A DNA stretch of 64,000 nt from Ruminiclostridium cellobioparum DSM 1351 = ATCC 15832 (GTDB taxonomy: Bacteria; Bacillota; Clostridia; Acetivibrionales; DSM-1351). A program made the position numbers and the translations under genes. The notes below the pieces were generated by a model. That model did no database searches. It saw nothing but the letters and a program-made list of their open reading frames with translations, and was not told the origin of the DNA. The stretch covers positions 83,731 through 147,730 of the forward strand of contig NZ_JHYD01000026.1 in NCBI RefSeq assembly GCF_000621505.1, written 5' to 3'. Positions 37,401 to 46,649 of this stretch are shown here, piece by piece (positions within the stretch are counted from its first letter, which is position 1; each line of letters begins with the position of its first letter).

Positions 37401-40017
37401 TTGCCACATAAATTCTGTAGTCACCCACAAAAATCAGATATACAAAATAGCTCAATATTGGTGCGCACAAGGAAAATAGGCTTAGCCAGATCCAGCCGCT
37501 GGTGCTTTTGGGCAGCACAAGCAGGCTTAAAAGTATTATAACCGCCATTACGGGATATACAAGGCTTCTTCTCAGGTTATCAAACATCTTCCATTTTGAA
37601 AGCAGAGACAGCTGATTTCTGCCGAATATCCAGGGCAGCAGCTGCCAATCCCCTCTTGTCCACCGGTGGAGTCTCATCATGAAGGAATTGTACTTTGCAG
37701 GGTAGCCGTCTATCAGCTCAATATCCGTGACAAGTCCTGTTCTCAGATAGCTGCCCTCCAAAAGATCGTGACTGAGCACGGTATTTTCCGGAATAACCCC
37801 ATCCAGTGCCTGTTGAAAAATATCCACATCATATATACCCTTGCCGGTGAAAATACCTTCTCCGAAAGCATCCTGATATACATCCGAAACAGTTGTGGTG
37901 TACGGATCAATACCGCCCTGTCCGGCGAATATTCTGGTAAAAGCCGATGAGCCGGCACTTTCGATATTGACATCAATTCGCGGCTGGAGAATACCATAGC
38001 CTTCTGTTACTATGCCCTTTTCAGGGTCAAAAACTGCTCTGTTCATAGGATGTGCAATTGTTCCCACCAATTGCCGTGCAGCCTCCAGAGGCAGCTGAGT
38101 GTCGGCATCCAGAGTTATGACATATTTCACCTGGGGAATTTCTTCAAGTTTGCAGCTGGTAAACACGTAGCTGGTATTTCTGTCTCCCCGCAGTACTCTG
38201 TTAAACTCTACGATGGCTCCCCTTTTTCTCTCCCAGCCCATCCACTTCTGCTGTTTTTCATTGAACTGCCTTTTTCTGCACAGGAAATAAAACACAGGTT
38301 TGTCCTGGCTGCCGTATTTTCTGTTAAGCTGTTCTATCCTGCCCGTTGCACTGCTGATTATCTCGGAATCTTCGGGCATTGTCTCTTCGCTTGTGTCTTT
38401 AAAATCCCCGACCAGAGCAAAATAAATATTGCTTCCCTTATTGGCCAGATAAAATACTTCCAGATTGTTAATCAAATCAAGAGTTCTTTTAACATTTGGA
38501 ACCAGTGTCGGAACAATAACCATTGTGGACATTTCCCCGGGAATCCCTTCCTTGAGTTCCAGCTTGGGAAAACGCGCAGGAGTGATTATTCTGCTGAGAA
38601 AGCTGTTAACCAGGGCAGTGGCGATTTCACTTGCGGGAATCAATCCCAATATGCCTATGACCAATACTAACAAATAAGAATAGCGTGCTTCACGGTTTAA
38701 ACCGGAAACCACAGGTATTGCCGCAAAGATTAAAGACAGCACAATGACGGCTGCAATAAAAATCTTAACGGAATGTTTCTTTACAAAGGGTGTATATTCG
38801 TCTTCCTGCCCGCTCTTTTTATTGAATTCACGGTATAGCCTGTTTTGGCCCTTACCGATCAGATAATAGCCCACATGATTGTCGGGAATGCCTGTATCTT
38901 CCGGGTTATTGGTCCCGGCCGCAAACTCGCAGCTCAATCTTGCAATATTTATTTCTGTGGTTTTATATTTTTCAGCAAGCTCTACTATAACATTTCTGTA
39001 GTAATTCCTGGAGTTAAAATCCATCCTGTTGTAAATGCCGGAAGGGTCTTGCTTTAAAATCCTCTCCACCTCACTGAGACTCTCAAACAATGCCGTACTG
39101 TCATAGCCTGCCAGCGACCGGAGACTGTTGATGACATTTCCGGTAGAGACCTGGATAACAGCCTGATTATGGTGGTCAATAGAAATATAACTATCGGTGT
39201 TTGCACTTTTCTGAACCAGTATGCTATCTATGCAGTCAATCATCCAGAGAGTCTTTGAACCCTCTTTTCTGAGCTTTTTGATCAAAAATTCCACAAAGGC
39301 AGGAGATAAGTCCTCAAGTCCTGAAATTTGTTCTTTAAATGCATCACAGTCATGCTCAAACTTTTTTACCAGTCCGGCTATCTCCTGGGCCTTGTACCAA
39401 TCCCTGCGGGTGGAGTTCATCTTGTCGCATACCACCCAAAGCTTCTCCATTAATGCGGCTTTCACCATAAGTGTAAGCATCCACAGCTCTTCAATTGAAA
39501 GAAAGGTATATCTCTGGTATGCCGTTATAAAGTCTCTGATTGTTTTTTCATTTGCATTTCCGTCCACATGGGAAACAATCTCAACCGCGATGGAATATAT
39601 CCTGGGAAAGCCCCTGTAAGTACCTTCAGCGATTACTGGCACCGCTTTTCTTATTTCATTCAGCTCTTTAACAATAATGCCCTTCTGTTCCTCGATAATA
39701 TAAAAGTTGTCCAGCAGCCATTCTGCCGCAGGCGGAATGGGAAATGAAGAGGAAGCATCCCTGTTCAGATTTTCATAAGTGTCCAGTATATTTTGGAATT
39801 TTGCTTCAATCCGTTTTGAGACCCTGCCTATACTCCGTTTTTTTATCAATGTCGTTTGAGATTTTGCAAGGGCTTCGGCATGTCTTTCAAGCTCATCATT
39901 GCACAGGGCAACATCCTCTATCTGAAACTCAAAAGAGGAGTGTCTGTTTATCCATATGATCAATGCCGCCAGTATTGCTGTCAATAAGATTATAATGAGA
40001 AAAATCCATATATTCAT
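31432..40017 (-). CDS. Cyclic beta-1,2-glucan synthase (NdvB/Cgs-like)
   Basis: 2861 residues, close to Brucella Cgs. N-terminal membrane helix (1-22) and a helical domain; two clusters of membrane segments around 415-475 and 870-1010 flank a GT84-type transferase domain with LDADTQLPLEAARQ and RLHRWTRGDWQ (R-x-x-RW). Next is a glucoamylase-like domain, then GH94-type phosphorylase-like modules with GGGDWNDGMNLVG near the C-terminus. It polymerises UDP-glucose into beta-1,2-glucan, cyclises it and trims its length by phosphorolysis. The product could be a surface or osmoregulatory glucan; no transporter gene such as ndvA is adjacent. The reading frame is intact over 8.6 kb. Confidence 0.9.
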   Translation of the reverse strand: MNIWIFLIIILLTAILAALIIWINRHSSFEFQIEDVALCNDELERHAEALAKSQTTLIKKRSIGRVSKRIEAKFQNILDTYENLNRDASSSFPIPPAAEWLLDNFYIIEEQKGIIVKELNEIRKAVPVIAEGTYRGFPRIYSIAVEIVSHVDGNANEKTIRDFITAYQRYTFLSIEELWMLTLMVKAALMEKLWVVCDKMNSTRRDWYKAQEIAGLVKKFEHDCDAFKEQISGLEDLSPAFVEFLIKKLRKEGSKTLWMIDCIDSILVQKSANTDSYISIDHHNQAVIQVSTGNVINSLRSLAGYDSTALFESLSEVERILKQDPSGIYNRMDFNSRNYYRNVIVELAEKYKTTEINIARLSCEFAAGTNNPEDTGIPDNHVGYYLIGKGQNRLYREFNKKSGQEDEYTPFVKKHSVKIFIAAVIVLSLIFAAIPVVSGLNREARYSYLLVLVIGILGLIPASEIATALVNSFLSRIITPARFPKLELKEGIPGEMSTMVIVPTLVPNVKRTLDLINNLEVFYLANKGSNIYFALVGDFKDTSEETMPEDSEIISSATGRIEQLNRKYGSQDKPVFYFLCRKRQFNEKQQKWMGWERKRGAIVEFNRVLRGDRNTSYVFTSCKLEEIPQVKYVITLDADTQLPLEAARQLVGTIAHPMNRAVFDPEKGIVTEGYGILQPRIDVNIESAGSSAFTRIFAGQGGIDPYTTTVSDVYQDAFGEGIFTGKGIYDVDIFQQALDGVIPENTVLSHDLLEGSYLRTGLVTDIELIDGYPAKYNSFMMRLHRWTRGDWQLLPWIFGRNQLSLLSKWKMFDNLRRSLVYPVMAVIILLSLLVLPKSTSGWIWLSLFSLCAPILSYFVYLIFVGDYRIYVAKRSATIITGLNAILLQVGLMLTFAPYQAFLMANAIIKTLGRVLATKKNLLEWVTAADMELALKNDLPSYYRRMWFAPIYGAAVLAAVRYMYQGYFPLAFAAFILWLLSPWAAFYISKPSGKERESLPGECLDQLRLLARKTWCYFDEFAGPEENFLPADNYQEEPYKGAAHRTSPTNIGLLMVSHLAARDLGYINSIDLLQRIGNTVDTIEKMQKWNGHLYNWYNTVNLEVLRPKFISTVDSGNFAGYLMVLDEGLGQYGQKPIYQAVHLEAFLDLLELCNSEINRDKPYFETEVLRKLVFDENTPDGSQTEEGKRLERGFGHLTETLAKYLSELDEKSKRGYWIRKLIAALDVYQALHLEFGEELFDKFNNIEELKVQLEQLRKRIRSLIDGMHFKSLYDPRRNLFAIGFDVEEGHPSKSYYDLFASEARQTSLIAIAKGEVEKQHWFKLGRKLTRVDGDRGLVSWTGTMFEYLMPRLVVKSYPNTLIEKTYRFVVNTQIKYGRSKNVPWGISESCYHAFDIALNYQYRAFGVPHLGLKRGLINDLVIAPYATVMAIDIAPRQCWENIERLREFGAEGRFGLYEALDFTDSRLDEGQRCAIVKSYMVHHQGMSMLALVNFFRQDIMQQRFHANPQIKAVDSLIQEKFPAHVVISKEHREKPMFTYRKQANSEEIVIRSFTGLEPVPNLHLLTNGSYNVMLTDRGSGFARCHSLAVYRWSGDYMASSGAFIYLRNVNSNDFWSTTFNPTSSVPEIYKVIFSPHKAEYIRREGNIETNTEVLVSAEDDTEIRRVSIHNHSGAKRTVELTSYMEVVLTQPESDTAHPAFSKLFVKTEYMSEYKGLLAMRRKRDDVKQTVWGYHTVSTNGVMEGNIEFETDRSQFIGRNRSLAFPRAMDPDQPLTNSVGPVLDPVFSLRIRVRIDPGESVVVNFAMGTCDTRRAALDMLEKYSDVSAADRVIEMAWTRSVVEAGFINISGNDERAYFKLLPKLLYGTVRRSQAQYIMRNNLSQSDLWPFGISGDLPILLVTVHNRDSFEEIRWTLKLHDFMRLKGISFDLVILITDEESYIQPILDMIRDLAVSGRSCDLIDKRGGIFIRNTRQMTPGQRNLLFTCAKLIINADDGVADFIDEALDSDEMVQAVNANRRGEIAKYAVKSAESEFAREIAHIEVQAGEIQPEETHTGEHELAGITEKLNFFNGIGGFTENGEEYVICLKAGETTPAPWSNVIANDSFGFICTEAGGGYTWNRNSSQNKLTTWANDPVLDPPSEIIYLHKDGNAAVWSCTPLPVRQKNPYIIRHGFGYTVYSQKSHGLEQELIQFTAAEAPVKISILKLKNISEAEAAVDAAYYLKPVLGTEPGQTTPYIVTGFKDELASLLIDNVYSPDFSGLSAFLSCSGTQLSYTGHRLEFIGEKMDLSDPEGMRTDLKGTVGAGLDPCAVIKTRIHVMPGETRHIVFLFGQDRPEQLKGLIDNFRSENQALAELDRVKKNWTGRLKQIQVDTPDKTVNIMLNGWLQYQVLSCRLWARSGYYQAGGAFGFRDQLQDVMAVVYTMPNITKNQILLHCRHQFIEGDVQHWWHEQRINGIRTRYSDDLLWLPYVTCDYINATGDYSILNIAEPYLSSPLLGENEHERYEIPSLAGERGTVYQHCIKAIEKGLGFGPHGIPLIGGGDWNDGMNLVGVNGRGESVWLGWFLYCVLQRMIPVCRYMGDEGRAEEYREKAEKIIEALEKEAWDGSWYRRAYFDDGSPLGSIGNDEGKIDSLSQSWAAISAAGRENRVEEAMSAVEKYLIDRKNGLIKLLTPPFYDGELNPGYIKGYLPGVRENGGQYTHAATWVIYAFSRLGNGEQAWELFDMINPINHSRTGMERMTYKVEPYVMAADVYAVYPNEGRGGWTWYTGAAGWMYRIGIEHILGIKKQGNYLMIDPCIPKKMNGYTVKYTFGTAVYEITVKNESHQNTNVKKMVSDGETIEGNRFELVDDGKVHKIEAII

Positions 40018-40174
40018 ATATGTATATCACCATTTATAAAAATTTTTAAAAAAATAGTACTAATTAGATTCTTTAGATATATTGCCCCAAATTCAGAATC
40101 TTTAGTACTATTTGTTAATATTTTTATTTATAGTGATCAATATGGCTGACAATGGCCCTGGCCTTCAGAAAGAA

Positions 40175-40900
40175 CTATCCTTTCCTGCCGGTGGTCAAAA
40201 TATTTTTCGCCTTCTCCACCTCTTCCTTTGAAGGTGTGGGAACCCCTTCCAGCGGGTAATCAAGACAGAGCTTTTCCCATTTTTCCTTTCCCATGGTATG
40301 GTATGGCAGCACTTCTATTTTTTCAATATTTTTAAAACTTCTGAGATAATTATAAGCCGCCATAAGGTCTTCTTCAGCGTCAGTATAACCGGGAACCAGA
40401 ACATACCTGATCCACACAGGTTTGTTGATATCGGCCAGGTATTGCGTAAATTGCCTTATCCTCCCGTTTTCAACTCCTGTCAGCTCTTTGTGCTTTTCTG
40501 CATTTGCCTGCTTCAGATCCAGCAGCACCAAATCGGTGTATTCAAGCACTTCTTTTACATCCTCCAGATTAACATACCCGGAAGTGTCAACAGCTGTATG
40601 AATACCCTGCTCCCTGCATTTTTTAAACAATTCCCCGACAAATTCAGGCTGTATCAAAGGCTCCCCGCCGCTTACAGTTATCCCGCCTCCTGATGAATCG
40701 ATAAAATTTCTGTACTTTTTGACTTCGCTTACAATCTCCTCCGCAGTATAAAGTTTTGCACCCTCCGAACTCCAGGCATCTCTGTTGTGGCAATATTTAC
40801 AGCGTAAAGGACAGCCCTTGAGAAAAACTATAAACCTGATGCCTGGTCCGTCAACTGTGCCGAAGGTTTCAAAAGAATGGACCCTTCCTTTTATCTCCAT
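40175..40900 (-). CDS. pflA: Pyruvate formate-lyase activating enzyme
   Basis: About 241 residues from the ATG at 40900 after GGGGGTAATATT. Radical SAM protein with the CxxxCxxC cluster in CPLRCKYCH, the Gly-rich SAM segment GGGITVSGGEP and VDTSGYV. It abstracts the glycyl hydrogen of PflB to create the catalytic radical under anaerobic conditions. It is encoded directly after pflB (82 nt), the usual operon. A longer in-frame N-terminus is possible but lacks a ribosome-binding site. Confidence 0.95.
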   Translation of the reverse strand: MEIKGRVHSFETFGTVDGPGIRFIVFLKGCPLRCKYCHNRDAWSSEGAKLYTAEEIVSEVKKYRNFIDSSGGGITVSGGEPLIQPEFVGELFKKCREQGIHTAVDTSGYVNLEDVKEVLEYTDLVLLDLKQANAEKHKELTGVENGRIRQFTQYLADINKPVWIRYVLVPGYTDAEEDLMAAYNYLRSFKNIEKIEVLPYHTMGKEKWEKLCLDYPLEGVPTPSKEEVEKAKNILTTGRKG

Positions 40901-40982
40901 AATATTACCCCCTTTGCCGTTACGAATACCGGGTTTGAATGGTGAAGATGTACCGCTCTCCTTCACCATTCAAGCCAACATG

Positions 40983-43211
40983 TTAAACATTCTCGTGAAT
41001 AGTCCTGTTGATAACATCAAGCTGCTGCTCTCTTGTCAGCTTGATAAAGTTAACCGCATACCCCGATACCCTGATCGTGAGCTGCGGATATTTTTCGGGA
41101 TGTTCCATGGCATCCAGCAGCATTTCTCTTTCAAAAACATTGATATTGATATGATGTCCGCCTTCCTTGAAATATGAATCAAGAAGAGCAGACAAATTGT
41201 CAATCCTTGATGTTTCATCCCTTCCCAAAGCTTTCGGAATAATAGAGAAGGTATATGAAATACCGTCCTGGGCAAACTGGTAAGGAAGCTTTGATATGGA
41301 TTTGAGTACGGCAAGCGCTCCGTTTAAATCTCTGCCATGCATTGGGTTGGCACCCGGCCCGAAAGGTTCTCCGGCTTTTCTTCCATCAGGAGTATTCCCT
41401 GTTTTGGCACCGTAAACAACATTTGAGGTAATGGTGAGAATGGAAAGGGTAGGAACCGAATGCCTGTATGTCCTTTGCTTTTCAAGCTTTTCCATGAATC
41501 TCTTAACCAGCATGACAGCTATATTGTCAACACGGTCGTCATTATTTCCGAATTTTGGGTAGTCCCCCTCAATGTCGTAATCAACAGCAAGCCCTTCTTG
41601 GTTTCTTATTACCTTGACTTTGGCATACTTTATGGCACTGAGAGAATCTGCCACAACCGACAATCCGGCAATACCGCAGGCCATAGTCCTGAGTATGTCC
41701 TTATCGTGCAGGGCCATCTGAAGTCTTTCGTATGCGTATTTGTCGTGCATATAGTGAATAATGTTCAAAGTATTGATATATAGCTTAGCCACCCACGTAA
41801 GTACGGCATCGAAACGTTTCATAACATCATCGTAATCCAGGAATTCGGTTTCAACAGGAGTCAATGCCGGTCCGACCTGTACGCCTGATTTTTCATCACG
41901 GCCACCGTTTATGGCATAGAGCAGCGCTTTTGCCATATTGCAGCGGGCACCGAAGAACTGCATCTGCTTTCCGATTCTCATGGCAGATACGCAGCAGGCG
42001 ATGCCATAGTCATCACCCCAGTAATATCTCATTATGTCGTCACTCTCGTACTGGATGGAGCTCGTCCTTATGGAAGTGTCGGCACAGAATTTCTTAAAGC
42101 CTTCCGGTAAATGTACCGACCATAAAACCGTCATATTTGGTTCAGGAGCGTGCCCGAGGTTGTGAAGGGTATGGAGCATTCTGAAGGAATTCTTTGTTAC
42201 AAGGGTTCTGCCGTCCAGACCCATTCCTCCGATGCTTTCGGTTACCCAGGTGGGATCGCCCGAGAACAATTTTTCATATTCGGGAGTTCTCAGGAAGCGT
42301 ACCATTCTGAGTTTCATAACAAAATGGTCCATTAACTCCTGGGCTTTTTGCTCTGTAAGTATTCCCTCCTCCAAATCTCTTTCAATATAAATGTCCAGGA
42401 AGGTTGACACTCTGCCCAGGCTCATAGCCGCCCCGTTTTGTTCCTTTACTGCTCCAAGGAATGCAAAGTAAAGCCATTGGAAAGCTTCCTGTGCATTTTC
42501 GGCAGGTCTCGAAATATCAAAACCGTATTGCTGAGCCATCTGTTTAAGATATTCCAATGCTTTGATCTGGCTTCTGGTTTCTTCTCTTTCCTGAATTGTC
42601 TCACCATCCATATAGTCCAGCTCAAGACTTTTCAACTGCTTTTCCTTTTCTTCAATCAGCCTGTCAACACCATACAGTGCAGTTCTTCTGTAGTCACCTA
42701 TAATCCTGCCTCTGCCGTATGCATCGGGAAGTCCTGTTATAATCCCGGCCTTTTTAGCTCTCATCATCTCGGGAGTATAAGCATCATAAACGCCGTCATT
42801 ATGAGTCTTTCTGTATTCAGTAAACGTCTTTACCACACTGTCATCTATTTTCTTGCCGTATGCTTCGCTGCCCTTAATTACCATTCTGATTCCGCCAAAA
42901 GGCATGATGCCTCTCTTTAGCGGTTGATCTGTCTGCAGGCCGACTATCTTCTCAAGATCTTTGTTTATATATCCCGGATCATGGGAGGTCATAGTGGAGA
43001 TTATTTTTGTATCAACATCAAGAACTCCTCCGCTTTCCCTTTCCTTTGTCAGCAAGTCACTGACCTGACCCCACAGTCTGGTTGTATCCCCGGTAGGACC
43101 CTCCAGAAAAGATGAATCTCCTTCATAGGGTGTATAGTTGTTAATGATAAAATCCCTTACATCTATTTCTTCACACCAGTTGCCGCTCTTAAAATTTCTC
43201 CATGCTTCCAT
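40983..43211 (-). CDS. pflB: Formate C-acetyltransferase (pyruvate formate-lyase)
   Basis: 742 residues from the ATG at 43211. It converts pyruvate and CoA into acetyl-CoA and formate. The adjacent catalytic cysteines lie in [15 protein letters not shown], and the C-terminal RVSGYAVNF carries the radical glycine (about residue 717). The length and motifs are those of true PFL, not a glycerol dehydratase-like homologue. It pairs with pflA downstream. An upstream in-frame GTG is a less likely start. Confidence 0.97.
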   Translation of the reverse strand: MEAWRNFKSGNWCEEIDVRDFIINNYTPYEGDSSFLEGPTGDTTRLWGQVSDLLTKERESGGVLDVDTKIISTMTSHDPGYINKDLEKIVGLQTDQPLKRGIMPFGGIRMVIKGSEAYGKKIDDSVVKTFTEYRKTHNDGVYDAYTPEMMRAKKAGIITGLPDAYGRGRIIGDYRRTALYGVDRLIEEKEKQLKSLELDYMDGETIQEREETRSQIKALEYLKQMAQQYGFDISRPAENAQEAFQWLYFAFLGAVKEQNGAAMSLGRVSTFLDIYIERDLEEGILTEQKAQELMDHFVMKLRMVRFLRTPEYEKLFSGDPTWVTESIGGMGLDGRTLVTKNSFRMLHTLHNLGHAPEPNMTVLWSVHLPEGFKKFCADTSIRTSSIQYESDDIMRYYWGDDYGIACCVSAMRIGKQMQFFGARCNMAKALLYAINGGRDEKSGVQVGPALTPVETEFLDYDDVMKRFDAVLTWVAKLYINTLNIIHYMHDKYAYERLQMALHDKDILRTMACGIAGLSVVADSLSAIKYAKVKVIRNQEGLAVDYDIEGDYPKFGNNDDRVDNIAVMLVKRFMEKLEKQRTYRHSVPTLSILTITSNVVYGAKTGNTPDGRKAGEPFGPGANPMHGRDLNGALAVLKSISKLPYQFAQDGISYTFSIIPKALGRDETSRIDNLSALLDSYFKEGGHHININVFEREMLLDAMEHPEKYPQLTIRVSGYAVNFIKLTREQQLDVINRTIHENV

Positions 43212-43340
43212 GAAAATCACCTCTTTGTTTAAAAATATTATTTTGGTTAATTAGTATGAATAGTATAAACAAAACTGTTATGTGTTATTTATACCACAAA
43301 AGAGTGGCCTAAACCAGAAATTTTTTCAGGGAATAATTAA

Positions 43341-43373
43341 CAAGCCCGCATAATCCTCTGATCATGCGGGTTG
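43341..43373 (-). terminator. Terminator-like hairpin after the small membrane protein gene
   Basis: Stem CCCGCATGATC/GGATTATGCGGG with a weak T-tract on the minus strand. Confidence 0.5.
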
Positions 43374-43405
43374 TAAAAACGAAAAAAGTTTATTGTATAC
43401 AAGAT

Positions 43406-43780
43406 TTACTTGGCTTCCTTCAATTTTTCGGTGATAAATCTGTCGGCAAAGCTTTTACTGAAAGGCAATTCTATACGCGTACTGCCCGAAACTAAAACGG
43501 TTTTTGTCCTGCCATCCTTTTGTTCGGTAATAACTTTGGCCTCCTTCACACTGACAGTATGCTGCTTGCCGAATAAATCAAGGGTTGCTGTTCCGTTATT
43601 TACAGTAAAGCTTGGCAGGTTCATATATATTATCACCCCGATTGCAATTACCGCCGCCAGAACCGCCAGCTTAAGTATACTTTTCGCAACCTTTGCAATA
43701 ATCAGTATTATCACAGCCACAACTATAACGGGTATTAAAAATGACGTGTCCAAAATTCCAAGTCCCTTAAGTAATTCCAT
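43406..43780 (-). CDS. Small membrane protein, function unknown
   Basis: 124 residues. Two adjacent N-terminal membrane segments (about 13-33 and 35-53) are followed by a beta-rich polar tail (about 56-124, FTVNNGTATLDLFGKQHTV). It has a strong start (GGAGGGATAAAGTT). No family was recognised. It is monocistronic, between pflB and an M48 peptidase gene but separated from the latter by a repeat element. Topology suggests a membrane-anchored extracytoplasmic or cytoplasmic tail of about 70 residues. Confidence 0.6.
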   Translation of the reverse strand: MELLKGLGILDTSFLIPVIVVAVIILIIAKVAKSILKLAVLAAVIAIGVIIYMNLPSFTVNNGTATLDLFGKQHTVSVKEAKVITEQKDGRTKTVLVSGSTRIELPFSKSFADRFITEKLKEAK

Positions 43781-43864
43781 AACTTTATCCCTCCAAAATT
43801 GTATTCTCTCACATAATAATCAAGAAAATTTTTCCTGTCAATACAACTTTATTTCAGCCATAAA

Positions 43865-44071
43865 TTAACGTGTTGTGCTAGTTAATTTATGGCGCTTTTC
43901 CGGGTACTTTCCTGGTTAAAATCTGGTTATACAGACCCATGGGGAACAACTTTAACTCATGTCTGTACAATCAATTTCTTCATCTTTATTCTCATATGCT
44001 ATATTTTTATTAGTACTGGTTATTTCTACTTTTCCAGCTTATAAATTAAATTAATTAGCGCAACGCATTAA
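43865..44071. mobile_element. MITE-like element with TTAA ends, divergent interior
   Basis: About 207 bp. Left end TTAACGTGTTGTGCTAGTTA and right end (inverse) TTAATGCGTTGCGCTAATTA match the termini of the other TTAA-ended repeats. The interior differs from the longer copies and has no coding capacity. It accounts for most of the 306-base gap upstream of the 43.4-43.8 kb gene. Confidence 0.55.
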
Positions 44072-44086
44072 TATTATATAAATGAT

Positions 44087-45406
44087 TTATTTATATTTAA
44101 TATACTTCTGATATTTGAGAGGTTCTCCTTTTTCCCAGGGTCTGTACTCGTTTGCAAAATCAACTCTGAATTTGTAAGTGGGATGGTCATAGTTCCACAG
44201 CATGTATACATATCCCGGCTCAGGCATTGCCAGGCTCTGCTGATGCATTTTGACGGTTGCGGTTGCAGTAGCAAAATTATTCTTTGTCAGCTCAATTTCA
44301 AACCTGTCCGCTTCGGTTTCTATATTTCTTGAATAGGCATTTATCACCGGTGAAGTGATAAACAGCATCACATTTATCATCAGCATAATAAGGGGTAAAG
44401 CGGCAATGTCGGATAGCTTGCCAAAACCCCAGCTTCCGTTTGATTTTGCAAGAAATCTGTTTGAGAGTCTATAGACAAGGTATAACACCAGGATGCTTGA
44501 AAAGCCGCCGAAAACAATGGACTTCCACACGTGGCCCATCAAATAGTGGCCCATCTCATGGGCTACAACGCCCAGAATTTCATCCGTGTTCAAATAATTT
44601 ATCGTGGTATCCCATAACACGATTCTTTTGGTGTTGAATACACCTGTCATAAAGGCATTCATCTGGTTGGTCTCTTTGCTTTTGTCCACCTGCAGCATCT
44701 GACAGTTTTCTATATCTGTTTTTGCAAGCAAATTATCAATTTTACTTGAAAGCTGAGTATCTTCAACCTGCTTATATTCATTGAAAATAGGGTCGATAAC
44801 CACAGGCTGGACATAGGAGCCAATCATCAGGTATGGTATTGAAACCAACCCAAGATATAACCACCAGCGTTTTGGAGATTTCCTTATTATAAGAAAAGGC
44901 ACCCATATGACTACCGCCGTTATAACCGTATTTACTGTAAAGCTTTTTATCAATTCGACCGCCCATTGTGTCAATGTCTGATTGGAAAGGCCGTACCGGT
45001 GCATTCTGAAAAAGCCTGTATATACATCCAGAGGTAAATATATAAGTGTTTCTATAAGTGAATACAATATGAAATATAATATTACCATCGACACCCAGCG
45101 CTTCGTTCTGCGCGAGGCCCAATCCCTGAGTCCTGCAGACAGTTTGGAAAAAAGAAAAAAAGCAGGTACCGCAAAGCCTAAAAACAGCCTTATCAACCAG
45201 GTCGCAGCCTTGCTTTTCTGAAAATCAAAGGCCTCCTGTGAAGGCTTTGAAACCGACACTATATCAGGAACTGCAATAGATACCTTGTCCGGATATGTAT
45301 TGATTATATTTGTGTTATTGATACTTTCAGATATGATTACCGCAAAAACAAATACTGCAAAAACAGCAAGAAATATTAAAACAGATCTACGAATTTCCTT
45401 ATTCAA
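44087..45406 (-). CDS. M48-family membrane metallopeptidase (Ste24/CAAX-protease-like)
   Basis: About 439 residues. The probable start is TTG at 45404-45406, with GGGAG 9 nt upstream; a TTG three codons earlier sits too close to that site. About seven membrane segments, an N-terminal M48 prodomain-like half and a catalytic half with HEMGH and the third ligand in ETEADRFE. Family members cut membrane or prenylated proteins; in bacteria they act in membrane quality control. Substrate unknown. It lies 72 nt beyond the iadA stop, so it may have its own promoter. Confidence 0.85.
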   Translation of the reverse strand: MNKEIRRSVLIFLAVFAVFVFAVIISESINNTNIINTYPDKVSIAVPDIVSVSKPSQEAFDFQKSKAATWLIRLFLGFAVPAFFLFSKLSAGLRDWASRRTKRWVSMVILYFILYSLIETLIYLPLDVYTGFFRMHRYGLSNQTLTQWAVELIKSFTVNTVITAVVIWVPFLIIRKSPKRWWLYLGLVSIPYLMIGSYVQPVVIDPIFNEYKQVEDTQLSSKIDNLLAKTDIENCQMLQVDKSKETNQMNAFMTGVFNTKRIVLWDTTINYLNTDEILGVVAHEMGHYLMGHVWKSIVFGGFSSILVLYLVYRLSNRFLAKSNGSWGFGKLSDIAALPLIMLMINVMLFITSPVINAYSRNIETEADRFEIELTKNNFATATATVKMHQQSLAMPEPGYVYMLWNYDHPTYKFRVDFANEYRPWEKGEPLKYQKYIKYK

Positions 45407-45487
45407 CAAACTCAACTCCCTTTAGGTTTTTTCTATCATAATTATCATACAGTTGTCCTTTTTAATTATATGATAGACTCAAAACAA

Positions 45488-46621
45488 TTAGGAGTATTTT
45501 ATACCTTTTGCAAATACAGTTTCAATATTCAGGTCCTTATCGCATATCACACAGTCGGCATCCTTGCCTGTTTCCAGACTGCCTTTCTGTTTGTGTATTT
45601 TAAGCACACCCGCTGCATTTTTAGTAACAAGGGATATTGCTGTCTCAATAGGGATTCCTTTCTCTTTTATGGCTACCTTGAGCTCATCAAAGAGGATTTT
45701 GGTGGTAACCGTATCTGAGGATATTACATTTCCCAGTCCATCAAAAACAGGTACACTGCCATATGCGTCAGAGCTCATTGTAACCCTGCCTATGTCTGCT
45801 CCGGTATCCACAAGTTTTTTCAGCGCATCATAGCTGGCAACGCAATCGGGGTCTTCCTTGCTGGGAATGAAACCTGCTGTGAGATCTATATATCCGCCCT
45901 TTTGCAGATAGCTGCAGGCCTGTTCGAACAGCATGCCGGTTCTGTTTACGTGAGTCGGGAGAAAATGGGATACAGGTATCAGCGTTTCATTCATCATCCT
46001 GAATAAATATTCCAGCCCGGTTTCACCCAGGCCCATATGGAAATGAACCAGGCCTGCCTTCCCGGATATAAGGGCACCGTTTCTCGTTTGAGCGGCTATT
46101 CTGGCTATTTCGTCAAAAGTGGGCTGGAACGCTCTGTGATCTTCCAGGCAAAGCTCTCCCACACCTATTATCTTGTCCACAAAAACAATATCCTTTTGGA
46201 TGCTTCCAGTCAAAGTTACAACCGGTACCTGATAGGAACCTGTGTACATGTAAGTGGACAAGCCTCCGGCCTCCAGCTGCTTTGCCTGGGCATACAGATT
46301 TTCTACGCTTCTGGTTACACCGTCGGCACCCAGAACTCCAACAACAGTAGTAACTCCGGTTTTGAGGATTTCATCAGCCTTCGCTGACGGTGTCCTTGTA
46401 GAAAAACCGCCTTCCCCGCCTCCTCCGGCAATATGAACATGCAGATCTATAAAACCCGGAAAAATAAGCTTATTGCTGCAGTCTAAAACTTCAACGTCAT
46501 CAAGTGCCGATGGGTCCATTGAGTTCTTGATTGCAGCAATTTTATCAAAGCAGAACAGTATATCCTTTTTCCCCAGAAAATCCGGTGAGTATATGGAAGC
46601 TTCCTTTAATAATGTAAACAT
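45488..46621 (-). CDS. iadA: Isoaspartyl dipeptidase
   Basis: 377 residues of the amidohydrolase superfamily. The metal motif DLHVHIAGGGGEGG matches IadA, followed by GVTTVVGVLGADGVTR, VHFHMG and a late Asp in MSSDAYGSVP. It hydrolyses beta-aspartyl dipeptides from damaged proteins or cyanophycin-like material. It is the last gene of an operon with an amino-acid ABC transporter. Only 28 nt separate it from the ATPase gene, and a GGAGGAT/ATCCTCC hairpin lies just before its own ribosome-binding site. Confidence 0.92.
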   Translation of the reverse strand: MFTLLKEASIYSPDFLGKKDILFCFDKIAAIKNSMDPSALDDVEVLDCSNKLIFPGFIDLHVHIAGGGGEGGFSTRTPSAKADEILKTGVTTVVGVLGADGVTRSVENLYAQAKQLEAGGLSTYMYTGSYQVPVVTLTGSIQKDIVFVDKIIGVGELCLEDHRAFQPTFDEIARIAAQTRNGALISGKAGLVHFHMGLGETGLEYLFRMMNETLIPVSHFLPTHVNRTGMLFEQACSYLQKGGYIDLTAGFIPSKEDPDCVASYDALKKLVDTGADIGRVTMSSDAYGSVPVFDGLGNVISSDTVTTKILFDELKVAIKEKGIPIETAISLVTKNAAGVLKIHKQKGSLETGKDADCVICDKDLNIETVFAKGIKYS

Positions 46622-46649
46622 AAACCCTCCCGGAGGATTTTATATCCTC

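Noticed and set aside
38050..38670. 206-residue frame opposite the cyclic glucan synthase gene
   Set aside because: Antisense shadow of a well-supported coding region, with no ribosome-binding site and no recognisable domain.
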